Assembly (NCBI GenBank): GCA_964019165.1
Contig: OZ025272.1
Span: forward strand, 14,061,393 to 14,125,392
Direction: 5' to 3'
Length of the DNA: 64,000 nucleotides
Source: Mastigias papua
Taxonomy: Eukaryota; Cnidaria; Scyphozoa; Rhizostomeae; Mastigiidae
The position numbers were made by a program, and so were the translations under genes. The notes beneath the pieces were generated by a model that saw only the letters and a list, made by a program, of their open reading frames with translations, had not been told where the DNA came from and made no database searches. This document shows, piece after piece, positions 12,366 to 24,400 of the stretch (the stretch's first letter is position 1; every line of letters starts with the position of its first letter).

Positions 12366-12395
12366 CACGTGCCATGTGCCTTCGAGAGTCACGTG
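12366..12395. promoter_or_regulatory. Paired CACGTG E-boxes upstream of cassette V2
   Basis: CACGTG occurs at 12366-12371 and 12390-12395, 24 bp apart and 83-112 bp before the V2 start codon. The second sits in GTCACGTGA, close to the bHLH-ZIP (MITF/TFE) consensus. TFE factors control lysosomal and nutrient genes in animals. That this is the V2 promoter is an inference from position alone. Confidence 0.35.
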
Positions 12396-12477
12396 AATAG
12401 TCAAAAGTAAAATGGAGGTTGTTGTGTACGGACGAAGCTCACCTGTTGCATATTGAAGCTTATGCTAGGCTAGCGAA

Positions 12478-13078
12478 ATGGATGGCCGTGTAGAGCTTCA
12501 TTCACTACTTGCGAATGAGCAGGGCTTGGATTGTATTCCGGAACAGGATGAAGATGAAGAGGCAGCAGAGTACGAAAATAACGATAGAACTAGTGACCCT
12601 ACGCCTGGCCTAATAACAACAAGGCCTACTAGTGCTAATAAGCGGGGCAGCAAAAAGCTTAAGTTGAAAAAGGAAGTCGGACTTTTTGGGAGCATATCTT
12701 TTGTCGTTGGAGTAATGATCGGTGCCGGGATTTACTCGTCACATCGTAGCATTTTCAAGAAGGCAGGTTCTGTAGGAATGTCTTTATTTGTCTGGGCGGG
12801 TGCTGGAGTAATCGCGATGTTGAGTTCTCTTTGTTATGCTGAATTGGGTACCACAATTACAAAGTCTGGAGGTGAAAGAACCTACTTATCAAAGACCTTT
12901 GGTGGCCTAGCAGGCTTTTTATACAGTTGGACTGCTACTCTCGTATTGAAACCGTGTGGTTTAGCTGCAGTTGCTGTCTCATTCGGAGAATACGCGGCAG
13001 AGCCTTTCTTCCCAGATTGTGGACTGCAGTATAATGGATTGCAGCCACTTGTCAAGATACTTGCAGCGATAGCAATAG
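12478..13078 (+). CDS. SLC7A9: SLC7 transporter variable 5' cassette V2 (single exon)
   Basis: One uninterrupted exon encodes an acidic N-terminal tail of about 65 residues (EDEEAAEY), then TM1, TM2, TM3 and the start of TM4. The usual GSGIF of TM1 is GAGIY here (G82-A83-G84-I85-Y86), the most divergent substrate motif of the five. YAELG, SGGE (GGE 131-133) and the heavy-chain-type cysteine (Cys181) are kept. The exon ends ...AIAI-G at 13078, followed by GT, in phase 1 like the other cassettes; joined to 38619 it gives 532 aa. No strong 3' splice site precedes the ATG, and two E-boxes lie just upstream, so it may have its own promoter. The frame runs on to 13143 in the intron, but the match to the family stops at the donor. 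The start is the first ATG of the frame. Confidence 0.87.
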
Positions 13079-15289
13079 GTTTGTTCTTCTTCTGTATTTT
13101 TGAATATCTCTGCTCAGATGTTTTGATGGGATTATGTTTGTAGTAGCAATCAAAGGGTCCATTCACAAGTGTTGATGCTCATTCATTCTTACGACATCAC
13201 CAACATTAAATCAATTCAACTCTTTTAATATAATAATCATTCAGATGTGCTATATCCAATGTCTCTTCATGCATTATTAAAATGAACAGTTAAGCATTTT
13301 AGCCTTAATCATTGATGAGAAAAATAATGGATGACCACAGAATTGTGTTTTAATCTGAGTTGTGTTTTAATTTGATTTGCACATTTTTCTTTGGGCATTG
13401 TAGAACTTAGGCAACTATTTTATAGATAATTTTTTCCTATATGTCCGAATTTCCAGTAAATTATTTATTAGCCTTATTTACCTTACAGTTTTACTTTTTG
13501 GTCCAAGCTGGAAACAAGCATTTGCTTAGCCTTGTAACCATGTTAAAAGATTTATTACATACATACATACAGAATAATTGTTGCCAATCCCATTCCTCCC
13601 TCTGAACAAGCATTGTATTCTGGCCATTCGTTTGCTTTCTCTGAGCCATATATTCTACTAGTGGAAACTAGTAGATCCTTATCAAAATTTATCTGATTAT
13701 TTATAATTTTCTACAACCTGACTCATACTCAGGGGAATCAGCAGTAGCCAACTGATAACCAAATTCTTTTTTGCTCTCTTGTACTCCATGTCTGATAAAA
13801 TTTGGTTTAAGGACTCTTGATATATTTTTGTCTTTAACTGACTATAATAGGATGCAGCACATTTGCACAACCACAACTATGACAGAATAATTACAGAGTA
13901 TGTTGTTAGTGGAAAGAATAGAGAGGTGACTTTTCTTCAGTATACCAGCTTGCCAGTGAATGCATATGCTTTAGTCATTCTGTATGTGGTATTTAGCTAG
14001 AGTGACATTTGATATTCATGGAAATAGAGCAATCTTTGTTCTATTCTTAGGTTCATTTTAAGTGGTTCGTAGTAAAATCTATAACTCCAGTTGAAAAAAC
14101 AAAACCTGGAGAAATGGTCTCTTTTCTTGGAAGTAGCAACTAAATTGAAAATTGGGTTCTTATTTTATGAGACAATGAATGCAGAAATGGCTCTGTTTTC
14201 ATTAGCATTCACTTGATGATAAATTTCTGCTACACTGAGAGCTTTGTTCCTCATTTTCCTTTTAGTTGGTACCCAGTAAGTTTTCCAAATCCAACAATGT
14301 CATTTCCAACTCCAATTATTTGTTTTGCCAAGAAAAGGGCAGCAGGCCCAGCTTAGAATAACCCCTACAGTGTGTATTCCACAGGGGGATATTTTTTGTA
14401 TGGTTTTTTGCATGTAATGTTTTGGTTGCATTTGTGTTTATCAGCTTGCTATTGCATTCTGTTGTCATGGCAATTGCATACCTGTACCTTGAGAATATAA
14501 ATCGTTTTTTGAATTCTTGGGCCTTCACAGTCAGATCTATTTCAAAGTTACATGTAATCTTGCGTAGAACCATGCTCACTGAAGCTTGTCTTAGGACTGG
14601 ATTAATCTCTTGCTCTTCTATTTTATGTTCCATATTCCATAACAGAGTTGTTTTCTTGTATTTGTTTGAGCTCAGCCCTGTGAGCTTAGTAAAATACCAG
14701 GAAACTTCTGATTTTAACCTCTACTTCAACATTTTGGCACAACCTTTTTTTGGTACAGTGCAAACTTTTTGCTTTATTCATTTGAGCTTTGAGAATTGCA
14801 ATCCTTTACCCGAAAGAGGAGTATACTAGCAACTTTGCCTAAGCAGCATCTGAGAATGACTTAGGTGAAAGTGACAGTTTGCACTAAGAATCATAGAGTT
14901 GGTAAACAGATGACAGATTGTCCATAGAGTGTTGCATTTGATTAAGTAGTTCAGCATCATGATCAGCTTGTCAGTCTAAGTTGCCAAGTTTAATTCATAC
15001 AGCATTATGACCAATACAGGCTTCCATGTTTAGTCATGGTTATAGCTTATGTTGAATTGATATCAGATGTATCACTCTAAAGAATGCCTTTTGCCTGTTT
15101 ACTGAAAAGCATTTAATCAATTTGTCTTCAGCACATCTGCTTTTCTATATAGGTTTATTAGTGCAACTCGCATAAACTGGCTTTGGTAGTAGTTTGTGTG
15201 AAAATGTTTGTCCTTCTATCTAAGAGATAGTACTGATGAAGATTTTAATCGAAACGTCTACTTACAGAAAAGTATATTTGTGGTCTATT

Positions 15290-15445
<156 letters not shown>

Positions 15446-16693
15446 CTGATGAAGGCTTGTGCTGATGAAATGTTTTAAAAGTTGGAATTTTTTCTTGAGT
15501 GTATATAATTTCACTTAGATCCAAGACGGTAGACGTTTCGATATAATATCTTCTTCAGTACTAATCATCCAATGATACTGGGCATCTAAAACCTCTTGGG
15601 TTTCCTGTGCTTGGCATGTCTATTTCAGTGGTATATCGATTGATGAAGGCTTTTGTTTCGCTATCCATTACAAATTAGCTGTTTTTACAACTCATTGGAG
15701 ATTCTCATGACAACTAGCTTCGGAGCACTTACCTTCGTTGAGCGCCAAACTTGTGTAAGTTGCGTATATCAGTCGTGAAAAGATTTATTCTTCATGCGAA
15801 AAGATTTATTCATTGCTGTATACTCACCCGACTCTCCACTATCCTCATATTTCAATAGAAAATAAGGTGGGAGTTGCTCCTTAGGAAATGCAGTTTCTTA
15901 TAGACAGTTACTCTTCTGTACTGTCTATTGCCTAGGTCATAGAAGATTTGGCTATGAACCATATTTGGTAATTCAGCGTGGTGTACCAAGGCTAATATTT
16001 GGCGAAAGTTCGTTTCAAAGTCCAATTTTAACCAGTAACAGGCTTTGTATCATGCTATCGAATATCTTAGATTCCCTTGATATTAAAGCTATCTTTCACT
16101 TCAGCTTGTATCACGCACAATTTTCAATGTAACTTGGTGTTCCTTGAGTCAGGGGTAAGAAGCCCCCCTCCCGAAGCTTTTGATCTGGGAGCCCCCCTCT
16201 TTGCAAAATGGGCTTTCTATTGTTCTAGTTAGTGACACTAACTACGTGACTATCTCAGTGTAACCTCAACACGATAGAATCTAGCCGTGTTAGGTTGCAT
16301 ATAAGCTAGTTTTCAGGGACACCGAAAGGAATATAAAGCTGGGGGCAGGAATTTGTTATGCAAAGGGGCACTTTGTTCATTTTAACCACCATCATCGATA
16401 AATCTAGTACGGTAATAATTTTTAAAACTTCAATTCATTTATCAACAATTTAATAATTGCAATTATACATCTCACTAACTAACAGGCTATATATAAATGG
16501 CATGTCTGCATAAGAAATAGTACAATAGTTTAAAAGTAACATACAATAACAGAACGAATATATACTGAAGAGAAAAAGACAAAACAAATAAGGTTGAAAC
16601 AAGAAAGAAAAACAAGAGAAATTCAATTAAAAGTTTAGTAGTTCGGGGTTTAATAATAATATTGCTGGTCTCCAAAAAGAGCTGTGTAACATC

Positions 16694-16819
16694 TTGGAGC
16701 CCAATATTTGGAACTCTCTCCCAGATGATATAAAACTGTCAAACAATATAGGACTATTTAAGATGCTCATGAACAAATGGTTCACAGACAATCAATGTGC
16801 CTGCATGGCCTGCAACAAA
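16694..16819 (+). mobile_element. LINE ORF2 C-terminal fragment
   Basis: A short open stretch encodes NIWNSLPDDIKLS followed by a lysine-rich tail and a Cys-x-Cys-x2-Cys ending before TAG at 16817-16819. This is the typical last part of CR1/jockey-like reverse transcriptase ORFs. Only this 3' end is recognised. Confidence 0.65.
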
Positions 16820-18347
16820 TAGCGGTAGTTTTCATAATGCAATTTGTATTGCTGCATGTTAGTATGTATTAGTAAACAGTATCACTGTAACACTTACGTT
16901 AAGCATGGTTATTATTACTGTTATCAACATACTGTACGATGTTAAACTAGCACAAATCACTTTAATTTGTGTTTTATTAACGCCGGATGATTTTAACCTT
17001 CACTGAACAGAAAATGCTAATACAGAAGTCTACAGCAACAAAACTGACAAAGTTGCCTGTCTTCAACGAAGATCTTTTAGGTTCAGGTCGAAAATTAGTA
17101 AAAGAGTTGAAATCTTCCTACAAAAGGCACTTTTGTTCCCTTTTTTCCCCTAAATGAAAGGCAGAAAGGTTGCGTCCCCCCTCGGCCCCATCTCCGCCAT
17201 CTCTGCTAGTTTGTGTGAAAAAGGGTTAATGTATCCTAAAACTGTTCTAGACAGATACTATGGTTTCTTGGTTTTCTGAATATTTGTGCGTGGATGTTTA
17301 TGGTGCTGTTTCTTTTAATCGTAATACACTTTTGTAGCGGAATATTTTAAAAAACACTGTGATTTTAAGGAATATTGAACTCTTGAAAAATTTACGAAGG
17401 AAATTCCATCATAAGTAGAAATTTGATGAACTTTTCTCTCTCACAACATACATCTCCATGCACTCGGCAAAACTTCAGGCATGATTCATATTTGACGACG
17501 GGAAGTCGGCAGTGTTTGTCTGTAGAAATTCAACTTGAAATTTGCTTCGATGGAATTTTTTATCAGCTGTTTTCTGGCACAGTTTTGATTAACGGCATAG
17601 TCTTGCAATTAGCGATCGCATTGACGCACCGGGTGCTGTTAATTCTATTCATGTTTCCGTTAATGTGTTACGCTCTATAGATATTCAAAACTGCACACTA
17701 TTGCTTCATTGGCCTCCATACTTCATGAAGTAAACATTTTGTGGAACAACTGCTTTGCATTGTGAGCTTGCATTCAAAAGATTCTGAAAAATTCATATGT
17801 GAAGGACATTAATCACTGAAAGTGCAGGAGTTTTGTGGGAAAAGTTCCATACAAACTTTTGTTAAAAACTTGGATGCCGGATTGGACTGCTTTGGGTAGC
17901 GTTCATTTCTTTCTATAGCGTTGCAGGAATGAAACAGGACTGTTTGGTTTGAAATAGGCGTATTCATGCAGTGTGCATGCTAACCTAAAGATGTTGTAGG
18001 CACATGATCACGTCACTTTGAAATTTAGTGGCTATTGCATTCATCAAAGAATCATTTCATAACTTTGGAGGCCCCTCTTAGGTTTGTTGCTAGAGGCAAT
18101 TTGCCCCACCTTCTCTCCTCTCTCGGTGCCTCTTGCAGCGTGCGAGAGGAAATTTCGACCAGTATGGTGTATGTGGTATGGTGTATATGGTATGGTGCTA
18201 ATGGATTTATTGAAAGCATGACTGCCTTCCCCATGACTTGATTTTAGTTACGTTGGATACCTATGGATTCACCATAGACAGTCCAAAACTTATGCATAGT
18301 TACATTGTTTGAAGAAAGCAAAGAGTGAAAAAGTCACTACTTTTAGT

Positions 18348-19262
18348 AGTTGGTAGGAACATCGGGTGCTCCACAGGGATCTGTTCTGGGCCCTTCCTGT
18401 TTAATCTATTTATTAAATGATTTTTTCTATCACATACAGCACTCTTACACGTGCAATTTTGCTGATGATAATATACAATGAATGCATGTGAGCAATACCT
18501 AGATTCCGTTGTTTCAAACATCGAGAGCGACATGAAAATGAAATTGACTGGTACAAAGTAAATTCCAACCAATATTCATAGGTCTGAAAGTTGATACTAG
18601 GCTATGTATTGACATGTATACGATTGTGATTAAGATGACTGATAGCGTAGAACTGTTGGGTGTGGCAGTTGACTCAGAACTGAGCATCAATCAGCATGCA
18701 CAATCAATCTGCAAAAATACTTCAAGGAAAGTGAGAGCTTTTTCTAGGATTGCTCCAATTCTTGAGTATAAATGAAATGTCATATTGTATAATTCTTTTA
18801 TATTGTCAAAAATTAACTATTTTCCACTTATCAGGATGTTTAGTGGAAAATCATCGAATGACGAAATCAGTTCAATTCACAAACGTGCCCTGAGAGTGAG
18901 ACGACTATGGGTCTTATGGGTCTAGCTTTGAAGAGCTTCTTCAGAAGGTAGATGAGCATACCATCCGAACACGAAACCTACAACAACTGCTTCTAGAGGT
19001 TTACAAATGTTTAACCTCGAGTACTGCCTCCTTCTTGTAGGATCTCTTTGAACGTAGACCCATAAACTGCAATCAGAATAAAGGTAACCTCTTCCAGTTA
19101 CCAAATACGAGAAGATCGAGATAGGGGATTAATTCACTGAAACTTAAGGGAAGCATGCTTTGCAATACTATCCCTCATATGATAAAATTTGCCACAAAGT
19201 GCCAACTGTTTAGAAGCAGAATGAAAAATTTGATGGGATCCACAGTTAATTGTTTAATTTGT
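18348..19262 (+). mobile_element. Degenerate CR1/jockey-like LINE reverse transcriptase
   Basis: The + strand shows, in order: GAPQGSVLGPFLF (near 18365), an F-ADD catalytic remnant (near 18455), LLGVAVDSELSINQH (near 18655), a stretch with SIHKRALRV (near 18880), FEELLQKVDEHTI (near 18935) and the C-terminal NSLKLKGSMLCNTIPHMIK block (near 19130). Frame changes and stops separate the blocks, so it is a pseudogene copy. Confidence 0.78.
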
Positions 19263-19573
19263 AAACAAGCAACAAAGAACACTGTAAATAAGTGCAAAAT
19301 GATGTAGAAAGATGCAATGTTTGGCATTGTGCAAACAGAGGCATGCCGAAGTAAAGGTATGAAGAGTGTGACGTATCGTTTGCACGAGCTATCGGTAAAT
19401 TTTCGGCTCTTCGATTAAAGTTGTTGTAACGATCATGGCTCTTTGGTAGTTGTGGTGCCTTGTCGGTAATTGTCGGGCCTTGTTTAGACCTTTCGGTAAA
19501 TTTCTTCTACTATACCCCCTCACTCCATATTCGTTTGACACGTCACTAGGTTTCCATGTCTACGTAGCTGCAC

Positions 19574-19861
19574 GCCAGTACAGAAAAATGTTCAACTTTC
19601 CTCCGGCTGTCAAACTTTCCCAATATACCTTCCTGTTTTAAGACAATCGAAACCAAACAATGCTCTTTAACTCTGCATTGTTTATGTCTCGAAAAATTTT
19701 CCTGTAGAAGGGCTATGCCTTTCACTATCGATTTTGCATTAACTGAAAACTCTGAAACTGGATTTTTGACACAATTTACTAAACCTTCCTCAAATACAAC
19801 ATAGAAAACAAAATCTTCCTTCGGCTCACAGCCGTGGAGCCGTGACTTTTTCTGGACTCTG
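19574..19861. mobile_element. 288-bp MITE with CCAGAGTCCAGAAAAA-type termini, copy 2
   Basis: It aligns with 9866-10156 in the same orientation across its whole length. The right end is TTTTTCTGGACTCTG; the left end (GCCAGTACAGAAAAA) has drifted. It is flanked by the 6-bp direct repeat CTGCAC (19568-19573, 19862-19867), which confirms the boundaries and the 6-bp duplication seen at copy 1. Confidence 0.85.
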
Positions 19862-21246
19862 CTGCACACAAATCGTTTTCCATAGTAAAACTTTCTGCTG
19901 CCAGGTCCCAGCACCTACCTGGTCGCTACCAAATGCTCGGATCACTTCTCTCTCTCGCCATTCAGTTATTCAATAGTTGAATATGGTTTTGGCAAAGCTA
20001 CTGAACAGCCCGTTGAATTCTGATTTGTTGCCAGGCTATTCAGTATATAGCTAAACGCCAATATCTGTGCTGTATCTCCTCTAGCAGTTCTCATCCTATT
20101 TCCAATCTTTACACTTTGGAAATGTCAAAGTGTATACAGTACTCATTTTAGATAAGTGGTCTCCTTGCTAGAATGCGCTACCTTTCTTGGATATAAACTC
20201 CAAATAGGTGCTAAATATTATCTTTTTGTGATTTAAGAGTGTATTTTATTGTGAAAATGAATGAACTAGACCTGTACCACTCGCTTCCGTCTGCTCCATT
20301 CACCTTCCTTCTCCATTCACCTTCCTTTATTATTTTATGTATAGGCCTACGATTTCAGATTGCGGGTGCCAGCTCATTGTTTCCAGTGCAAAACCCGAAC
20401 GATTTGTGAACGCTCAGATGTGGACTGGAAACAACGAGCTCGCATCGAAAACTCGAACGAAACTGTTTTGATTCAATCGACTGACGATGCAAATAGTAAA
20501 GAAGCCTACTTATGCTCATAATGCATGTATCTTGTGTATCTTCGAAAGATAGAACGAAGGCTGAAATAGGACGGCGTGGTGGTTGTCGGGCGGTTGCCCT
20601 GTTAGGTTGTGTTTACGGGAGCAAAAGTGTATCGGATCTATCAGAATCTGTACTATCCTTACCATAAGTAGACTTGCCCCAGGGTAGATTAAAAAAACAC
20701 AGGCTTCCAGGAAGAAGCTAAAGGAGAAATATGTGCTTTTAGCTTGAATTTTTCAAATAGTCCTTATATGTCCTGGGCGTTCCAGAGCCCTATATACACG
20801 AAAGAGCAGTACCAGTTCATCGGAATCACCATTTGGGTCCTTGCATCCAAATGGAACTGTTTCCGTGTAAATGGGATCCAAAGTGCAGTTGAGCAATCAC
20901 ATGTTCATACTGGTGTGGAATGTAAATTTAAGGATCGATATGATAGTTAATGTATACTGTTATGACCTTGACAGAATGAGTAATTGTGATATTGGGTTTG
21001 CATCAGTGGTTTGCATGGAGTTTTGAACTCAATTCTTAGAGCTCTCCAAGTTGGATGTTACGTAGTATTTCGGTCATAGTCCCTAGCAGAGATCTTCTAT
21101 TAGACTGAAGGTATGGTTCTGGCTGTTATGGTTTTTTCATTAACTTTATGATCGTAGTTTTTGAAAGCATAACCCATTTTTATAATTGAGTGTCTCTTTT
21201 CGGAACTGGAAAGCTGAAAGGCCCCATAGAATTCCATGTGAATATA

Positions 21247-21367
<121 letters not shown>

Positions 21368-21630
21368 TCCTTTGTTAACCCACTATTTTTGGACCATGGC
21401 GTGTTTTCTTGCCAAAACTGCACGTTATGTTTTGTTGCTATTCCATTTTCTCTGGTGTAGAGCTCTGTTTTTTAATTGTATTCCGCACCAAGGATGCCTG
21501 CATCCAGGGGGCAATGTGATCGAGATGTAGCTAACTGAGAATTTACGTGCTAACAGTTTACACTTACTAATTTAGATGCAGGGTTCAGTGACCACTCATG
21601 CGGGCAGTTGTTGTTTGATGATTCTTCTTA

Positions 21631-22407
21631 CCATTTCTTGGGCATGTCGTTTCTGCTCATGGGGTGCATACGGATCCAAAAAAAATTGATGCTGTTGCCA
21701 AACTTTGTGCACCAAAAAATGTTGACCAAGTACGTTCCTTTCTTGGCCTTGCTGGTTATTACCGGAGATTTATTCCAGATTTTGCAACTATTTCTGCCCC
21801 CCTTGTTGCTTTGACTAAAAAAAATTCTAAATTTATTTGGAATTCCGCTCATACCAAAGCATTTACTTCTTTGAAAAAGTTACTGTGTCAAGCGCCTGTC
21901 TTATCATATCCTAATTTTCATCGATTATTTGTTTTGCAAACTGATGCCTCTGATATAGGTATCGGTGCGGTCCTTGCTCAAAAAGATCCCCAGGGCCACG
22001 ATCATGTTATTTCTTATGCCAGCCGCTCCTTAACAGACAGGGAAAAGAAATTTTCCACAACAGAAAAGGAAGCTTTAGCTGTGGTTTTTGCAGTTAACCA
22101 TTTTCGTACATACCTCTTAGGTAAGAAATTTTCGCTAATTACTGATCATAGTGCTCTCCGCTGGTTGCATTCCATAGAAGCTAAAGGCCGTCTTGGCCGT
22201 TGGGTCATGGACTTACAGGAATACGAGTTCACTGTTCATCATCGACCAGGGTCTGACAATGGCAACGCCGATGCTCTCTCCCGCTTACCCAGAATGCAAG
22301 ACAGCGAATTGCCTATGTTGGGTCTGGCTGATAGCTATAATTATAATTGTGCAACAACTCTCAAACCAGGCTATAACTTGCAGACTAAAACTGGTAAGCA
22401 AAGGTAG
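21631..22407 (+). mobile_element. Ty3/gypsy retrotransposon pol fragment (RT end plus RNase H)
   Basis: An open frame starts after a TGA at 21616 and reads FLGHVVS, then [15 protein letters not shown] (RT palm/thumb junction), then an RNase H domain with [32 protein letters not shown] and TDHSALRW, and ends with [10 protein letters not shown]. The catalytic RT core upstream and the integrase downstream are missing, and no LTRs were found, so this is a truncated remnant. The domain itself is intact, which suggests a fairly recent insertion. The family is non-viral in behaviour here: a genomic fragment between cassettes V2 and V3. Confidence 0.9.
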
Positions 22408-23388
22408 TGCCTACAACATCGCTTCATATGTCCAGTTTCAAGGCAATGTCTTTGAAAAGAAAGTTTATAATTCTAATGAAGGCTTCCCGAAGCTCTTCTG
22501 CTGCAACCACCCATGGCCAGCCCACAATACCTCTATGTAATAAAAGTCTTGTCAAACCATTAGAATCTCCATAGCAGCGACGTTTCTCGTAAAAGCTTGA
22601 ATCAACAAGGCGATAACACCATGAACGTGTAACGTGTAATGAAAATCTTGAATTGGCTATCAGTCCACAAAGATCATAACGACTAAAAATGTTTATAGTT
22701 CGAACTAAAATTACCACATTGAAAACGAAATATCCCATTGACCATGACCTTCACGCAGCATAGCGTCGAACATTCATTGCCTACCACCATCCCACCTCTG
22801 TCACCAATTGTAACGATCTTGGTATCGCTGTGGGTTCTTTTTGGTAGCGGCAATTGAGGCAGCTATACAGTTGTTCTTAAGCCTAGGCCATAGGCCTGGG
22901 CCTAAAGTAGATATGGCCCAAGAGAATCCTCACTAGATGTTTTCTCTAACTTCAATCATGAGAATCTGAATCAAACATCAATACACACAACATAAAACTA
23001 ACACTAATTTGCATACAATACTACGAATCACAATACACGTTGACAGACTAACACATTGACCAGAAAGAGTGTTCGCTGACAACACAACAGGGGACTTTAC
23101 GAACACAACATGAACAGGAACATGAATATCGACAAACAAGTGACTTAAGCACACAACATAAAGAACCATGATTACAATGAATGAATTAGATAAAACCCAA
23201 CACGTTACACATGACACGCTCTCACGCTCTTATAAAATCTAGCGAAGAAAATCATATCATGTATCATATATTACTAAAGATTCACATCTTTGATGCCCTG
23301 TATGCAGAGTTCCCCCCAGTCCTTTTCTTCCGCAGACGTCCCTAATCCATGCAATGTGTTTTGCGCCCCTTGAGCGATGGATGAACTG

Positions 23389-23634
23389 CATTTCAAGCTT
23401 TGAAGGTTACAGGTCACTCTGATTATTGACATTTCAAGCTTTGAAGGTTGCAGGTCACTCTGATTATTGACATCTCAGGCTTTGAAGGTTACAGGTCACT
23501 CTGATTATTGACATTTCAAGCTTTGAAGGTTACAGGTCACTCTGATTATTGACATTTCAAGCTTTGAAGGTTCCAGGTTACTCTGATTATTGACATTTCA
23601 AGCTTTGAAGGTTACAGGTCACTCTGATTATTGA
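23389..23634. repeat. Minisatellite, six 41-bp units
   Basis: Six units of exactly 41 bp, each with TTTCAAGCTTTGAAGGTT and CACTCTGATTATTGA; only a few point differences separate them. The inner AAGCTT-centred part is itself palindromic (TTCAAGCTTTGAA). Confidence 0.96.
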
Positions 23635-24145
23635 ATTGTAATTATTTTGTTGTGTTCTTCCCAGCTTTTAAGTTATTTCCGGTTACGACTCCCTTAAAAG
23701 GTTAAATGTTGATATCAATCTTCATACTGAAGACAGCTTACACACTTTTTGTGTAAGGTAGCTAATTTTTTTGAGCTATATTATGCTTATAATTTGTCGA
23801 TTTCAGCCTAAGATCATTCTTAAAATTGTTCTTGAATCTCAGCGATTTTTAGCATAGGTATTTGTTTGGACTATATTCTTATAATGAAAATTGTGCAGCA
23901 GACACTCCCTGAGTTCCATGACAACTTAAAATCTCCCAGAATGGATAAGACTCAAATATACACAAAAATTTAGGTCTCTACGAAGCTTTATCCTTGAATT
24001 ATTCTTCAGTTTTTCTTAAATTTTAGTAATGTTCAGCCTAAATGTTCTTATAGTCTTATTGTTATTAAGAAAAGTGTGCAAATTGTCACTTTTTTGTTAC
24101 AATCTGCAGTGAAATTTCGATAAATTTGACTCTGATTAGCACTTT

Positions 24146-24400
24146 AGGGATTGGTCATTTTAATTCTTCCAGGGGAGGGGGTGGGGGACATCTGGGAGGG
24201 GGAACCAAAATTCTGCATTCTCAGAGGGAGGGGGGATGAAAAATAAAAGCATTTCAAGAGAAGGACTATGGAGTTTCTTCTGAGATCCTGGAGTGGGGAT
24301 CAAAATATTTATATAAATTTGAGAGGGGGGACGAACATTCCATCAAATATATGAGAATGTCTTCCACCCCCTCCCCACAAGTAATTAATGACCCGTCCCT
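24146..24400. mobile_element. Foldback/MITE element with AGGGA-type termini, copy A
   Basis: Ends AGGGATTGGTCATT and AATGACCCGTCCCT are imperfect inverted repeats; the G-rich interior is related in inverse orientation to 32214-32430. It is non-coding. A target-site duplication is not clear. Confidence 0.6.

Larger units (their letters stand above)
4301..12477. other. Spacer between cassettes V1 and V2
   Basis: About 8.2 kb without a supportable host exon; open frames here are short and unconserved in appearance. It holds a 36-bp tandem repeat (4528-4635), two hAT-like MITEs (5011-5154, 5520-5666), a 409-bp MITE (6089-6497), a hairpin (8134-8196), a 291-bp MITE (9866-10156) and a 47-bp tandem repeat (11472-11609). 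If V1 is spliced to the shared exons, this whole stretch is intronic. Functional enhancers cannot be excluded. Confidence 0.6.

Noticed and set aside
12498..13166. Minus-strand open frames opposite cassette V2 (similar shadows opposite V3-V5)
   Set aside because: They mirror the coding strand and show no domain of their own.
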